DNA of 64,000 nucleotides, from assembly GCA_938027685.1 (NCBI GenBank), contig CALJAM010000002.1, forward strand, positions 124,001-188,000, given 5' to 3'. Below, piece after piece: positions 28,045-36,701 of the stretch (position 1 is its first letter; each line of letters starts with the position of its first letter). The position numbers and the translations under genes were made by a program. Below the pieces are notes generated by a model that saw only the letters and a program-made list of their open reading frames with translations, did no database searches and was not told the origin of the DNA. This stretch comes from an uncultured Bryobacteraceae bacterium (GTDB taxonomy: Bacteria; Acidobacteriota; Terriglobia; Bryobacterales; Bryobacteraceae).

Positions 28045-28866
28045 TCAGGGGAGCCTGCCCAGCGGCCACCGCCTGCCCGGCATCGGGATCGAACGACGTT
28101 CCTGCTTCTGGACGGGACCGCCGCCGGAGGTTGCGCGTATCGGTCGCCACGCGGTCTGACTAAAATCCAGCTCCTCTTCGCTGAAGACGAGAGGACGGTC
28201 CAGCACCATCTCGATGGTCGACCCCTTGGCGAGCACCGCCTCGGGCCCGCGTGTGAGAAGCACGCCCATCACGCCTGCGGCCGCGCCCGCCGCGGCACCG
28301 ATGCCCGCGCCCATACCCGTACGTCCCGCCGCGTGGCCCGCGATGACGCCGACGGAAGCCCCGGCAGCGGCGGCCTCCCCCACGGTCCGGGCGTCGCCGC
28401 CTTTGTTGCCCTCGCTGATGACCTTGCCCTCGGTCCGGTCCAGTTCCTCGTTGCCCCGCCCGTCTAATCCTCCGATGCGTGCGCGGAATTCGCGCGTGAC
28501 GCCGTTGGGTAGCGTCAGCGAGTCGAACCGCAGGAACAACTCGCCCCGACCCTTCACCCGTCCGGGCCGCTTCACCTGCGTGATGGTCCCCGCGACATAG
28601 CTGCCCGGAGGGATCACCACGCGGCCGTTCACCAGGATCGGGAAAACGGTTTCCAGATAGACCCGGTCCCCTTCGGCCGAGTGCTTCGTGCTCACGCTGT
28701 TGATGAGGCTCAGGGGTACGCGCGTGCCCGGTTCGAGGACGTATTTACCGGGCTCGTTCTGCTCCGCGCTGCGCCATCCCTTCGGTGGCGGATTCTCAAC
28801 CGCCTGTTCTTGAGCCAGTATCGCCAGCCCAGCGAGCGCCGCCAACCACACCGCCTTGTGGCCCAT
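28045..28866 (-). CDS. Exported glycine-zipper protein of unknown function
   Basis: 273 aa. Signal peptide MGHKAVWLAALAGLAILAQ. Residues about 40-135 resemble the TrbI/VirB10-type beta fold (LEPGTRVPLSLINSVSTKHS, RVVIPPGSYVAGTITQV). Residues about 160-205 are Gly/Ala-rich (GAGIGAAAGAAAGVMGVLL), like glycine-zipper membrane segments. AAAGGAG lies 6 bases before the ATG and TACAAT 17 bases before it. No secretion ATPase of type IV is nearby, so it is not part of a visible conjugation system. It converges with copA. Confidence 0.78.
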   Translation of the reverse strand: MGHKAVWLAALAGLAILAQEQAVENPPPKGWRSAEQNEPGKYVLEPGTRVPLSLINSVSTKHSAEGDRVYLETVFPILVNGRVVIPPGSYVAGTITQVKRPGRVKGRGELFLRFDSLTLPNGVTREFRARIGGLDGRGNEELDRTEGKVISEGNKGGDARTVGEAAAAGASVGVIAGHAAGRTGMGAGIGAAAGAAAGVMGVLLTRGPEAVLAKGSTIEMVLDRPLVFSEEELDFSQTAWRPIRATSGGGPVQKQERRSIPMPGRRWPLGRLP

Positions 28867-28883
28867 CGTCGGCTCCTTTTGTG

Positions 28884-28889
28884 ATTGTA
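28884..28889 (-). promoter_or_regulatory. -10 box (TACAAT) for the glycine-zipper protein
   Basis: TACAAT on the minus strand, 17 bases before the ATG at 28866. The short leader it implies still contains the AAAGGAG ribosome site. Confidence 0.45.
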
Positions 28890-28944
28890 GCCTCCCTTTG
28901 CTTTAAACGCGTTCGCACGGGGCCGAGTTGCGTAGATGGCAGCG

Positions 28945-29775
28945 TTACTCCGGCTTTCGCACAGGCAATCTCAGACCCGAGGGACTGATCGCCTCGCCCA
29001 CGGCAATGCGGATTTCCGGTCGGCCCTCTAAGTCGGCGGGCAAGCGCAGATTGATTTGGTACAAGCCTCCAAACTGCGGCGCCACGCCCACGTACTGAAT
29101 TCGTTCCGCCCCAAGCGGCGCTTCGTCCAGTAGGACTTGGAACCGGCGCCAGTTGACGATGGGGAAGGCTTGGCCCGGCAGGTAGGGCCACGCCACGGGA
29201 GGCTCGGTTCGCCCCAATCCGGTCGCCCACAGGGTGATCCATTCGTCCGCGCGCGCGGGTTCGTCCTTGCTGATCACAATCCACCTTTTCTGGTCTCCCT
29301 CGGTGCGCACTGCGGTCGCGACGGGGGTTTCCGCATCGAGCAAAAACAGCGCGGGAGCCGTTTCTTCCAGGCGGATGCGGACTTCCGGCCCCCTAATGCC
29401 GTGCCGCGCGACGATAAGGCTGACTTCGGTGGGAAACTTCGCCCCGAGGTTGTAGGGAACCAGGAAGTTGATCTGTTGGGGCGAAACGTAATAGAGTTGC
29501 GCTGCCTGGCCCCCGACCAACACTCGCACCCCGTCGAGCTCGGTGGGAAGCTGATTCAGGCGAACGTCACCACCCGTCAAGGCCCGGGTGGAGAAGGAGA
29601 GCTCCGAGCCGTAAAGCGACGCGATCGTGTAAGGGGCGAGCGGCCCCGGTACGTTGCTTGCCGCGTTTACGATGCCGGCCCCGGAGTAGGATGGCGCTCC
29701 CCGGATCCCGCTGCCCTCGGCCCAGACCAAGGACCCGAAGGCTACTGCCGCCGGCCACCACCGAGCGGCGCCCAC
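28945..29775 (-). CDS. TIGR03437-type Solibacter-family exported protein
   Basis: 276 aa from GTG at 29775. After a signal peptide (about 1-20) the text is that of the TIGR03437 domain: IVNAASNVPGPLAPYTIASLYG-type opening, VLVGGQAAQLYYVSPQQINF, ITLWATGLG and the late GLYQINLRLPADLEG. The family was described from Solibacter usitatus, usually at the C-terminus of large secreted proteins; here it stands alone. It contains an Ig-like/TIG beta fold. Function unknown; it is the best taxonomic marker in the window. TACAAT lies 13 bases before the start. Confidence 0.9.
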   Translation of the reverse strand: MGAARWWPAAVAFGSLVWAEGSGIRGAPSYSGAGIVNAASNVPGPLAPYTIASLYGSELSFSTRALTGGDVRLNQLPTELDGVRVLVGGQAAQLYYVSPQQINFLVPYNLGAKFPTEVSLIVARHGIRGPEVRIRLEETAPALFLLDAETPVATAVRTEGDQKRWIVISKDEPARADEWITLWATGLGRTEPPVAWPYLPGQAFPIVNWRRFQVLLDEAPLGAERIQYVGVAPQFGGLYQINLRLPADLEGRPEIRIAVGEAISPSGLRLPVRKPE

Positions 29776-29788
29776 GGACCTCGCCTTG

Positions 29789-29794
29789 ATTGTA
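29789..29794 (-). promoter_or_regulatory. -10 box (TACAAT) for the TIGR03437 protein
   Basis: TACAAT on the minus strand, 13 bases before the GTG at 29775. The gap between this and the plus-strand phosphatase promoter is about 50 bases. Confidence 0.4.
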
Positions 29795-29844
29795 TCGCTT
29801 TCCTCGCGCCTTGCCTAGCCCGTGGTAAACCCGGTCCTTGACCC

Positions 29845-29873
29845 TTGACAAGCGATCCGGGGGTGTTAACAAT
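29845..29873 (+). promoter_or_regulatory. Sigma-70-like promoter of the alkaline phosphatase gene
   Basis: A perfect TTGACA (29845-29850), then TAACAA or AACAAT at 16-17 bases. The leader to the ATG at 29894 is short and carries GGGAGG. It is one of the few places in the window with a clear -35. No PHO-box-like repeat was recognised. Confidence 0.5.
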
Positions 29874-29893
29874 TGGCGCCGTGGGAGGCGATC

Positions 29894-31858
29894 ATGAGGA
29901 GCCTGCATCGGTTGGCAGTCGAGCACTCCTTGCTCCTGATTGCCGTGTCCGGCTTGTCCTACGCGCAACTGCTCAGCATAGCCTTGCCCGAGCGTACGCG
30001 GCTGCTCGAAGACCAACGACTGGACCTTGTCATCGAGGCCCGCAACGTGACCGGTGGCGCCTTGAGCGTCAGCGCCAACGGAGTTGACCTGACCCGATTG
30101 TTCTCTGGACCGCGTGCGGTCGACCTAGACTGCGACGCCACCCCGGATGCGGTCTGGCGCGCCGACCTGGTCAGCTTCAAGACGCCCGGATGGGTCCGTC
30201 TGGAGGCCACGCTGGCCACGGCGCGCGGTACCCTTCGCGACGTGCGCGACATCCTCGTGCAGCCCTTCCCGCGGCTGGCAGCCTCGCGCAACGTGATCCT
30301 TTACATCGGCGACGGGATGACCGAGGCGTGGCGAGACGCGGGACGCATCGTGAGCCGCAGCGTCGAGACGGCTCCTGGTGTGCCCGGCTTGCGTCAGGGT
30401 TTCTATGACCGGCTGCTGGAGATGGATCGCATGCCGGTGGCCGGCGCCGTCATGCACCACAGCCTGGATCGGCTGATCCCCGACTCGGCTCCTACCGCCA
30501 CTGCCCTGGCCACCGGCAACAAGACCTTCGACGGCGGCCTAAGCGTTTTCCCGGACGGCACCGACTGTGCGTTCGGCGCCGCCGCCACCGCCGAAACGCT
30601 GCCTTACGCCTTGGACAATCCGCGCATTGAAACCCTTGCCGAATACCTGAAGCGGCGTTTCGGCTACCGCATCGGCATCGTGACCACGGCTTCCGTGGCC
30701 GACGCCACTCCGGCCGCGTTCGCAGCGCACACCGGTGACCGCGACACCGCTTTTGAAATCGTCCGACAGTACCTGGAGAATCCTTTTCTCGACGGCCAGC
30801 CGGCCCCCGACGTGCTCATGGGCGGAGGCGGCGAAAGCTTCGAGCCCGCGGTGCGCGCCGACAAGCGCGACATGTGGGCCGAGTTCGCCGCCAGGGGCTA
30901 CAAGATCGTCAAGACCGCAACCGAGCTACGAGGCGTGCGGGCCGGCGACCGGCGCGTGTTGGGCATTTTCAAGACTGCGCAGACCACCGTCCACGCCAGC
31001 GGCGTGCGGCCCGCTTCCACGGCTCACATGAACGTGGCCTACGACAAGTTGCGCCTGCTGCGCCCGGGCAGCGAGCCTCTGCCTTCGTTCGGGGGGTGGG
31101 AGGATCAGCCGTTCCTCGATCTCATGACGCAGAAGGCCATCGAGGTGCTCGCCGGGCCGGACGGCAAACAGCCTTTCTTCCTGATGGTCGAGGCGGCCTC
31201 GATTGACAAGCAATCCCACTCCAATCACTTCGCCGGGGCCGCTTGGGACGTAATCGAATTTGACAAGGCCGTCGGTGTGGGACGCTCGTGGGCCGCCGCG
31301 CGCACGCCCCGCGATACGCTGCTGGTGGCTACGGCGGACCACGGGCAGCCGGTGGTCATTATCGGCGTGGCCGAAATTCCCGACTCCGACTATTTCGATC
31401 GCACCAGCAATCTTCGCATGAGCGTCACTTCGCCCATCGGCACGCACAGCACCACCATTTACAAGGACGTAGGGGCCAATGTGCGCGCCATGATCCCGTA
31501 CGGCTCGATGGGCGGCGGGCGCACCGGACCGCCGGGCGAGATCTACGTGAATCCTTACGCCGGCTTCGGTTTTCCCAACTACGTTGACGCCGACGGCGAT
31601 GGGTACCCGGAGAACCGGGACACCTACGGCAAAGGGCTCGTGCGGCTGGCTGTGGGTTTCCGCACGGGCAACCATACCTACGAGACCCTACCGCTTTCGG
31701 CCGAGGGTCCCGGCGCCTTACTGTTCACCGGCTACTTCGACCAGACTGAGGTGCCTCTGAAAATCGCTGCGGCCTTGGCGACCGATACTTCCGATCTGGA
31801 TGCGGCGGTGGACAAGCTGATCTACACGGGCTGGTTCCCGCGGACGCCGGGCAAATGA
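29894..31858 (+). CDS. Exported alkaline phosphatase family protein
   Basis: 654 aa from the ATG at 29894, 5 bases after GGGAGG. Signal peptide (about 1-26). An N-terminal beta domain (about 27-130) carries CDATPD, a calcium-loop-like segment. The phosphatase domain begins NVILYIGDGMTEAW (metal Asp), with the nucleophile Ser in IPDSAPTATALATGN, GGGGESFEP, the metal triad EAASIDKQSHSN and TADHGQP. These are PhoA-superfamily metal ligands. It should free phosphate from organic esters in the periplasm or outside. The second calcium-like loop VDADGDGYPENRD lies in the C-terminal part. Confidence 0.9.
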   Translation: MRSLHRLAVEHSLLLIAVSGLSYAQLLSIALPERTRLLEDQRLDLVIEARNVTGGALSVSANGVDLTRLFSGPRAVDLDCDATPDAVWRADLVSFKTPGWVRLEATLATARGTLRDVRDILVQPFPRLAASRNVILYIGDGMTEAWRDAGRIVSRSVETAPGVPGLRQGFYDRLLEMDRMPVAGAVMHHSLDRLIPDSAPTATALATGNKTFDGGLSVFPDGTDCAFGAAATAETLPYALDNPRIETLAEYLKRRFGYRIGIVTTASVADATPAAFAAHTGDRDTAFEIVRQYLENPFLDGQPAPDVLMGGGGESFEPAVRADKRDMWAEFAARGYKIVKTATELRGVRAGDRRVLGIFKTAQTTVHASGVRPASTAHMNVAYDKLRLLRPGSEPLPSFGGWEDQPFLDLMTQKAIEVLAGPDGKQPFFLMVEAASIDKQSHSNHFAGAAWDVIEFDKAVGVGRSWAAARTPRDTLLVATADHGQPVVIIGVAEIPDSDYFDRTSNLRMSVTSPIGTHSTTIYKDVGANVRAMIPYGSMGGGRTGPPGEIYVNPYAGFGFPNYVDADGDGYPENRDTYGKGLVRLAVGFRTGNHTYETLPLSAEGPGALLFTGYFDQTEVPLKIAAALATDTSDLDAAVDKLIYTGWFPRTPGK

Positions 31859-31885
31859 GCACTGGGACCCCGGCGCGAGGCGGCC

Positions 31886-33313
31886 TCAATCGTCGGGAAC
31901 TGCGAATTTGTCGCCCGTGTCGGCAATCCACTGCTTCAGCCGATCGATGAGCTTGCGCCGCTCCGCCCGAAAACGGTTATTGTGCGCCAGGTTCACCTGT
32001 TCATAAGGATCCTCATTCAGGTTGAACATCAGCCAGCTCGTGTTCTCGAAGCAGACGTATTTCCAGCCGTCACTCGTGACCACCCCGCGGTACGGTTTGT
32101 TGATGGAGTCGTTGTGTCCGGTGGGAATCACGCATTGTAAATAGGCGGAATCGGGCAGGCTGGGCTGAGCGCTTTTTTCGCGTCGGAGGCGCAGGCCGGA
32201 GTAGTCCCGGCCCTCCATCCATGCGGGCGGCTTGATGCCGCATAGCCCCAGCGTGGTGGGTGCGATGTCGGGAGCGTTCAGTAGCACGGGCAAGCGCCCG
32301 GTCATGTAGCCTTCATAGGACGGCTGGCCGCCACTGATGAAGAAGGGTATGCGGATGGATTCCTCGTAGGGATTGGTCTTGCGGAACAGGCCGTGTGAGC
32401 CGAGCATGTCGCCGTGATCGGAAAAGAACAGGATATGGGTGTCGAAGTAGAGGCCCTCCTCCTGCAGGGTGCGGATGACGCGCCCCAGGTTGAAGTCGAG
32501 GTTCTCCACCATCGCCGTGTAGCCGGCCAGCTCCCGCGCGGCGCGATCGCGCACCCAACCCACATCGGGCACGTTGGAACGGAAGCGGATGGAGGCAGGC
32601 GTGTGACGCCGCAGGTATTCCGGCGGCGCGACGTAGGGATCGTGCGGAGGCTGCACGGAGCAGACGGCGAAGAAGGGCTTGCCTTTACCCGCACGCTGCG
32701 CTGCCGCCTGGTCTTTGATGAATCGGATGAGCAGGTCGGTGAGGGCGTCGGTTTCGTAGCCGGGCAGGCGGTAGTGGAATGCGTCTTTGCCCTCGCCGCC
32801 GTGAACCCAGCAGTCGTACTGGGAATTGTTGTTTTCATAGCCCACCCAGGTGTCGAACCCACCGCGCCGACGCGGATCGGTAATGAAGTGCGCCGCTCGC
32901 CCGTTGCGTTCCTTCCAGCCGGCCAGATGCCACTTGCCGAAATAGGCCGTGTGGTAGCCTGCTTCGCGGAACGGTTGCGCGATGGTCGGCTGACCTTCCG
33001 GCAGCGGGTATTCATGGCCGGGCACGCAATGGTGCGGGTAACGTCCGGTCAGTAGCGACCCGCGGAAGGGACAGCATAGGGGGAAGCCGGAGACGGCCTG
33101 TGTGAACTGCACACCCATGGAGGCGAGGTTGTCGATGTTGGGTGTGCTGACGTTCGGATCACCGGAAATGCCCAGCGTTTGCGCCCGGTGTTGATCGCCG
33201 AAAAACCAGATCACGTTGGGGCGGCGCGCCACGGCAGGGTTGCGCGGCTGGGTCTGAGCGCCGGGCTGCGGCCCGGCGGCGAGGGGCAACTGCAAAAAAA
33301 GCCGACGCTTCAT
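31886..33313 (-). CDS. Exported formylglycine-type sulfatase (1)
   Basis: 475 aa from the ATG at 33313, with GGAGG 8 bases upstream. A twin-arginine-like signal (KRRLFLQLPLAAG) precedes the sulfatase fold: PNVIWFFGDQHRAQT (metal Asp), then the formylglycine motif CCPFR in the segment LCCPFRGSLLTGRYPHH, GKWHLAGW and FFSDHGDMLGSHG. The cysteine would be oxidised to formylglycine by a maturase not seen here. It removes sulfate groups, probably from carbohydrates. A second sulfatase is at 60314. It converges with the phosphatase gene, 27 bases apart. Confidence 0.92.
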   Translation of the reverse strand: MKRRLFLQLPLAAGPQPGAQTQPRNPAVARRPNVIWFFGDQHRAQTLGISGDPNVSTPNIDNLASMGVQFTQAVSGFPLCCPFRGSLLTGRYPHHCVPGHEYPLPEGQPTIAQPFREAGYHTAYFGKWHLAGWKERNGRAAHFITDPRRRGGFDTWVGYENNNSQYDCWVHGGEGKDAFHYRLPGYETDALTDLLIRFIKDQAAAQRAGKGKPFFAVCSVQPPHDPYVAPPEYLRRHTPASIRFRSNVPDVGWVRDRAARELAGYTAMVENLDFNLGRVIRTLQEEGLYFDTHILFFSDHGDMLGSHGLFRKTNPYEESIRIPFFISGGQPSYEGYMTGRLPVLLNAPDIAPTTLGLCGIKPPAWMEGRDYSGLRLRREKSAQPSLPDSAYLQCVIPTGHNDSINKPYRGVVTSDGWKYVCFENTSWLMFNLNEDPYEQVNLAHNNRFRAERRKLIDRLKQWIADTGDKFAVPDD

Positions 33314-33519
33314 GCTGCTTTCCTCCTTGCCCGTGAACAACCGTGTCCAAGATAGTCTTGGTTGGCGGCCTGCTGCAAGCCGGCCCTGCGCTCATGCACA
33401 AGTCTGGGGCTCCAACCGCGCTGACTTTCGGCCTAGATGAGTCCGTGGAGAGGCTGCTCCGCTAGGACCGGATGGCGGGCCTCCCAACGCCAATGACATG
33501 AGGTCGACGTGCTCTGAGT

Positions 33520-33525
33520 TATCCT
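33520..33525 (+). promoter_or_regulatory. Possible -10 box (TATCCT) with leaderless spacing
   Basis: TATCCT fits only TANNNT and ends 7 bases before the GTG at 33533. No Shine-Dalgarno sequence is present. The 33314-33532 gap holds no other feature that could be supported. Confidence 0.3.
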
Positions 33526-33532
33526 GTGCTGC

Positions 33533-34312
33533 GTGCGTATCCCGATCTACCAGGTTGACGCCTTCACGAACCGGTTGTTCGCGGGCAATCCGGCGGCAGT
33601 GTGCGTGCTCGAACGCTGGCTGCCCGACGAGCTGCTGGCGGCCGTCGCGGCTGAGAACAATCTCTCGGAAACGGCTTTTCTGGTTGGGGGCGGAGGACAG
33701 TACCGACTGCGGTGGTTCACGCCCGCCGTGGAGGTCGACCTCTGCGGCCACGCCACGCTCGCAGCCGCCTACGTGGTTTTCCGCTGCATCGAGCCGGGCC
33801 TGGACGCGGTTCGCTTCCAGACGCGCGCGGGCGAGCTTACGGTGCGCCGCAGGAACGATTGGCTGGAGATGGACTTCCCTTCGCGGCCTGCCGCTCCCGC
33901 CGAACCGCCGCCGGGTCTGATCGAGGCCTTGGGCCGTGCGCCGCGCGAGCTATGGAAGGCCCGAGACTACATGGCCGTTTACAATTCCGAAGACGACGTT
34001 CGCGGGCTGGCGCCCGACATGTCGGCCCTGAGCCGCGTGGACATGTTCGCCGTCATCGTCACGGCGCCGGGACGCGAAGCGGACTTCGTCTCGCGTTTCT
34101 TCGCCCCTGCGGTCGGGGTGCCGGAAGATCCCGTGACGGGATCCGCTCACTGCACGCTCGCTCCCTACTGGGCCTCGCGGCTGGGTAAGAGCGTTCTACG
34201 CGCACGCCAGCTTTCGCGAAGGGGCGGCGAGATCCTGTGCGAGCTGCGAGGCGATCGCGTGGCTTTGTCGGGGCAAGCCGTGTTGTACCTGGAAGGGTTT
34301 CTTTCCGTGTAG
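33533..34312 (+). CDS. PhzF-family isomerase-like protein
   Basis: 259 aa from GTG 33533. PhzF fold: IYQVDAFTNRLFAGNPAAV at the start, ENNLSETAFLV with the catalytic Glu, LRWFTPAVEVDLCGHATLAAA, then in the second half FFAPAVGVPEDPVTGSAHC. PhzF isomerises a dihydro-anthranilate in phenazine synthesis, but most relatives are epimerase-like enzymes of unknown substrate. No other phenazine genes are present, so phenazine synthesis is unlikely. Confidence 0.92.
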   Translation: MRIPIYQVDAFTNRLFAGNPAAVCVLERWLPDELLAAVAAENNLSETAFLVGGGGQYRLRWFTPAVEVDLCGHATLAAAYVVFRCIEPGLDAVRFQTRAGELTVRRRNDWLEMDFPSRPAAPAEPPPGLIEALGRAPRELWKARDYMAVYNSEDDVRGLAPDMSALSRVDMFAVIVTAPGREADFVSRFFAPAVGVPEDPVTGSAHCTLAPYWASRLGKSVLRARQLSRRGGEILCELRGDRVALSGQAVLYLEGFLSV

Positions 34313-34398
34313 TCGCGCATCGGCGGAAGGCGCGGTCAGGCAGCTTTCCGGGTGGCCGGCTCAGGCCTCTGCTTGAAGCAATCGAGTCGCCGGCCTCC

Positions 34399-35451
34399 CT
34401 ACGGCTCCGTCTCCCAGACCCTCAACCCGAAGCGGCTCAGAAAAATGGGAATGTGGCGATAACGGCGGTCCTCCTGCTCGATTTCGCGGATCATGGCGCG
34501 TTTGGCCGCGCGGTCTGGACCGCTGAGAATCGTCACGGAACCGCCTGTACCCCCTGCGCCGTTAACCTTCCAGCCGAGTGCCCCGTGGGCACGTGCGATT
34601 TCGATGATGCGGCGGTGATGCGGCCCCACGAGCGCCGGATGCAGATTTTCCTGCGCCTGCGTATTCTCGATCATGGCGCGACCCAGAGCCGCAAAGTCCC
34701 CGGCGTACAGCGCATCGCGCGACTTCTCGGCCGTCAGCCGCAGAGGTTTCAGCTGCGGCGCCTCCGGCCCCGCGTTTTCCAGGCTGCGGATCACCATCTG
34801 GTGCACCTCCGAGGAGGAGTGCGTCTCCCCGACGTAGATCAGCGAGAGTCGGCCTTCCAATTCCCACCAAATCGGATCCGGCACCCGGATCGGGCTGACG
34901 GCCGCGTGCGGGTAACGAAACATCTCGATGTAGTTGATGCCGCCGTAGGCGGATGCGATCTGATCCTGGATGCCGCACTGCTGCTTGAGCAGCTCGGTCT
35001 CGATCCTCTGTGCGGCCAGCGCGACCTCATGGGCCGTCAAGCGACCGGGCGTCAGACGGTCGAGCGCCCCGATCAACGCGACGCTCACCGCAGCGGAGGT
35101 GCCCGTCGAGCAGCCGCCGGGCGCTTCGCTGTAAATGGAGACTTCAATGGCGAGCTTCTCCGGCACGCCCATGTACTCGATGGCTGCCTCCAGCAGCGGG
35201 TGCTTGTCGTAGACGCCGCGCGGAGGTTCGATGGAATAGCGCTGCCCGTAGTTTTCGGCATGGATCGTGATGCGGGCCGCCTCGCCCCGATGCCGGCGCA
35301 CGCAAAGCTGAACTTCCGCGTAAGGGTAGACGGCGATGTTGAACACCTTGCCGTGTCCGGCGAACCAGGTGTCCGTCCAGCCGCCGTTATCACAGATGCG
35401 AATGGGCGCGGCGGCATTGATAATGCGAAGCGGTCGGTCTGGCGCCTTCAC
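34399..35451 (-). CDS. GHMP-family sugar kinase (HddA-like)
   Basis: 350 aa. GHMP motif 1 region INAAAPIRICDNGGWTD near the N-terminus, ATP loop PGGCSTGTSAAVSVAL (about 110-125) and the C-terminal KVNGAGGTGGSVTIL. Closest in pattern to D-glycero-D-manno-heptose 7-phosphate kinases and fucokinase-like enzymes. It phosphorylates a sugar in the cytoplasm. The start overlaps the oxidoreductase stop by 4 bases, so it is in one operon with the two oxidoreductases. The substrate is not clear. Confidence 0.85.
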   Translation of the reverse strand: MKAPDRPLRIINAAAPIRICDNGGWTDTWFAGHGKVFNIAVYPYAEVQLCVRRHRGEAARITIHAENYGQRYSIEPPRGVYDKHPLLEAAIEYMGVPEKLAIEVSIYSEAPGGCSTGTSAAVSVALIGALDRLTPGRLTAHEVALAAQRIETELLKQQCGIQDQIASAYGGINYIEMFRYPHAAVSPIRVPDPIWWELEGRLSLIYVGETHSSSEVHQMVIRSLENAGPEAPQLKPLRLTAEKSRDALYAGDFAALGRAMIENTQAQENLHPALVGPHHRRIIEIARAHGALGWKVNGAGGTGGSVTILSGPDRAAKRAMIREIEQEDRRYRHIPIFLSRFGLRVWETEP

Positions 35452-36689
35452 TGGAACTTGTACGTGCCGGGCTGGGGCAGCGGCGGCGCCTCCATCTTGA
35501 CCTCGTAGCCGAACTCCTTGGGCATCAGATCCTGCTGGGAGTTCATGATCATCTCCCAGGTGATCTCCTGCCCCGAGTAGGCCGACTCGCGCGCCATGAT
35601 GCAGGTCATCGTGCTTTCCGCCACCGCCATGCCGTGGTTGATGTAGGGACCCTCCCCCAGAATGCTCCTGACCATGTCGATGTGTTCCTGCACCTGGCCG
35701 TTGATCCCCTTAGTGCCCATGTCGCGGCCGTTCGACCGACCCTTCGTTCCGACGATCAGATCGTCTACGTTGCGGTAACAACCTTGCGGGTACTGCCGGC
35801 AGTGACTGGCGTAATGCACGCCGTTGGGATAGACGAAGTCCGAGAACATGTGATCGTAAATGTTCCCGTAAAGCTCTTCGCGCGGACGCCAGGCTGCGCC
35901 GCCCGAGGCTACCACGCGCACCGGGTGCGTTCCCATGACCCAGTTGATGAAGTCGATGTTGTGGAAGTGTTGCTCGACGATCTGATCTCCGCACAGCCAC
36001 AGGAACGAGTACCAGTTGCGGTGCTGCCATTCCATGTCGCCCCACTTGGGGTCGCGCGCCTTGGCGTGCATCACCGGACCGCTCAGGTAATTCGAATAGA
36101 GCGCCACGATTTCGCCGATCGCGCCGTCCTGGATCTTTTGCACGGTCTCGATGTACTCGCGCGTGGATCGCCGCTGCGCGCCGGACATCACGGTCAATTT
36201 CTTTTCCTCGGCCTTGCGCGCGGCGGCCATGAAGCGTCGGCAGCCGACCGGATCGGTGGCCACCGGTTTCTCAGTAAAAACGTGCTTGCCCGCTTCGACG
36301 GCCGCTTCGAAATGGATGGGTCGCCAGCCCGGCGGCGTGCAGAGCATGACGATGTCCACGTCCGTGGCGATCAGCTTCTTGTAAGCGTCGAAGCCGATGA
36401 AGCGGTACTCGGGATCGACCTTGACGCGATCGGCGATCTGCGGGTTGCTCTTCAGCTTGGCCAGGTTCTTTTCGAGATGGTCCTCGAAGATGTCCGCCAT
36501 GGCCACGACTTCGACGTTAGGGCATCCCGTCAGGATGTCGCGCACGGCGCCTGTGCCGCGGCCGCCCACGCCGATCAAGCCGGCGCGCAGCTTCGCCTGA
36601 CCCCAGCCGCGCACCAGCTCGGGACGCACGATCGTAAAAGTTGCGGCGCCGGCGCCGAGGAAGGACCTTCGGGTTTGTGTTCCTGACAC
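35448..36689 (-). CDS. Tat-exported Gfo/Idh/MocA oxidoreductase (copy 1)
   Basis: 413 aa from a GTG with GGAG 8 bases upstream. Twin-arginine signal TRRSFLGAGAATF. NAD(P)-binding GLIGVGGRGTGAVRDIL (about 38-54), then EKPVATDPVGCRRF with the catalytic-type Lys-Pro. The middle and C-terminal domains are the Gfo-type sheet. Family enzymes oxidise or reduce sugar hydroxyls, sometimes at C3. Folding with cofactor before Tat export is expected, as in glucose-fructose oxidoreductase. It is 12 bases downstream of copy 2 and very alike over its whole length. Confidence 0.93.
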   Translation of the reverse strand: MSGTQTRRSFLGAGAATFTIVRPELVRGWGQAKLRAGLIGVGGRGTGAVRDILTGCPNVEVVAMADIFEDHLEKNLAKLKSNPQIADRVKVDPEYRFIGFDAYKKLIATDVDIVMLCTPPGWRPIHFEAAVEAGKHVFTEKPVATDPVGCRRFMAAARKAEEKKLTVMSGAQRRSTREYIETVQKIQDGAIGEIVALYSNYLSGPVMHAKARDPKWGDMEWQHRNWYSFLWLCGDQIVEQHFHNIDFINWVMGTHPVRVVASGGAAWRPREELYGNIYDHMFSDFVYPNGVHYASHCRQYPQGCYRNVDDLIVGTKGRSNGRDMGTKGINGQVQEHIDMVRSILGEGPYINHGMAVAESTMTCIMARESAYSGQEITWEMIMNSQQDLMPKEFGYEVKMEAPPLPQPGTYKFQ

Positions 36690-36701
36690 GGTGTCTTCTC
36701 C

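Noticed and set aside
28045-28866. Type IV secretion (VirB10/TrbI) component
   Set aside because: No VirB4, VirB9 or coupling protein is near and the C-terminal half does not fit.
33533-34312. Phenazine biosynthesis locus
   Set aside because: Only a PhzF-like protein is present; no phzA-E or phzG neighbours exist, and the family is broad.
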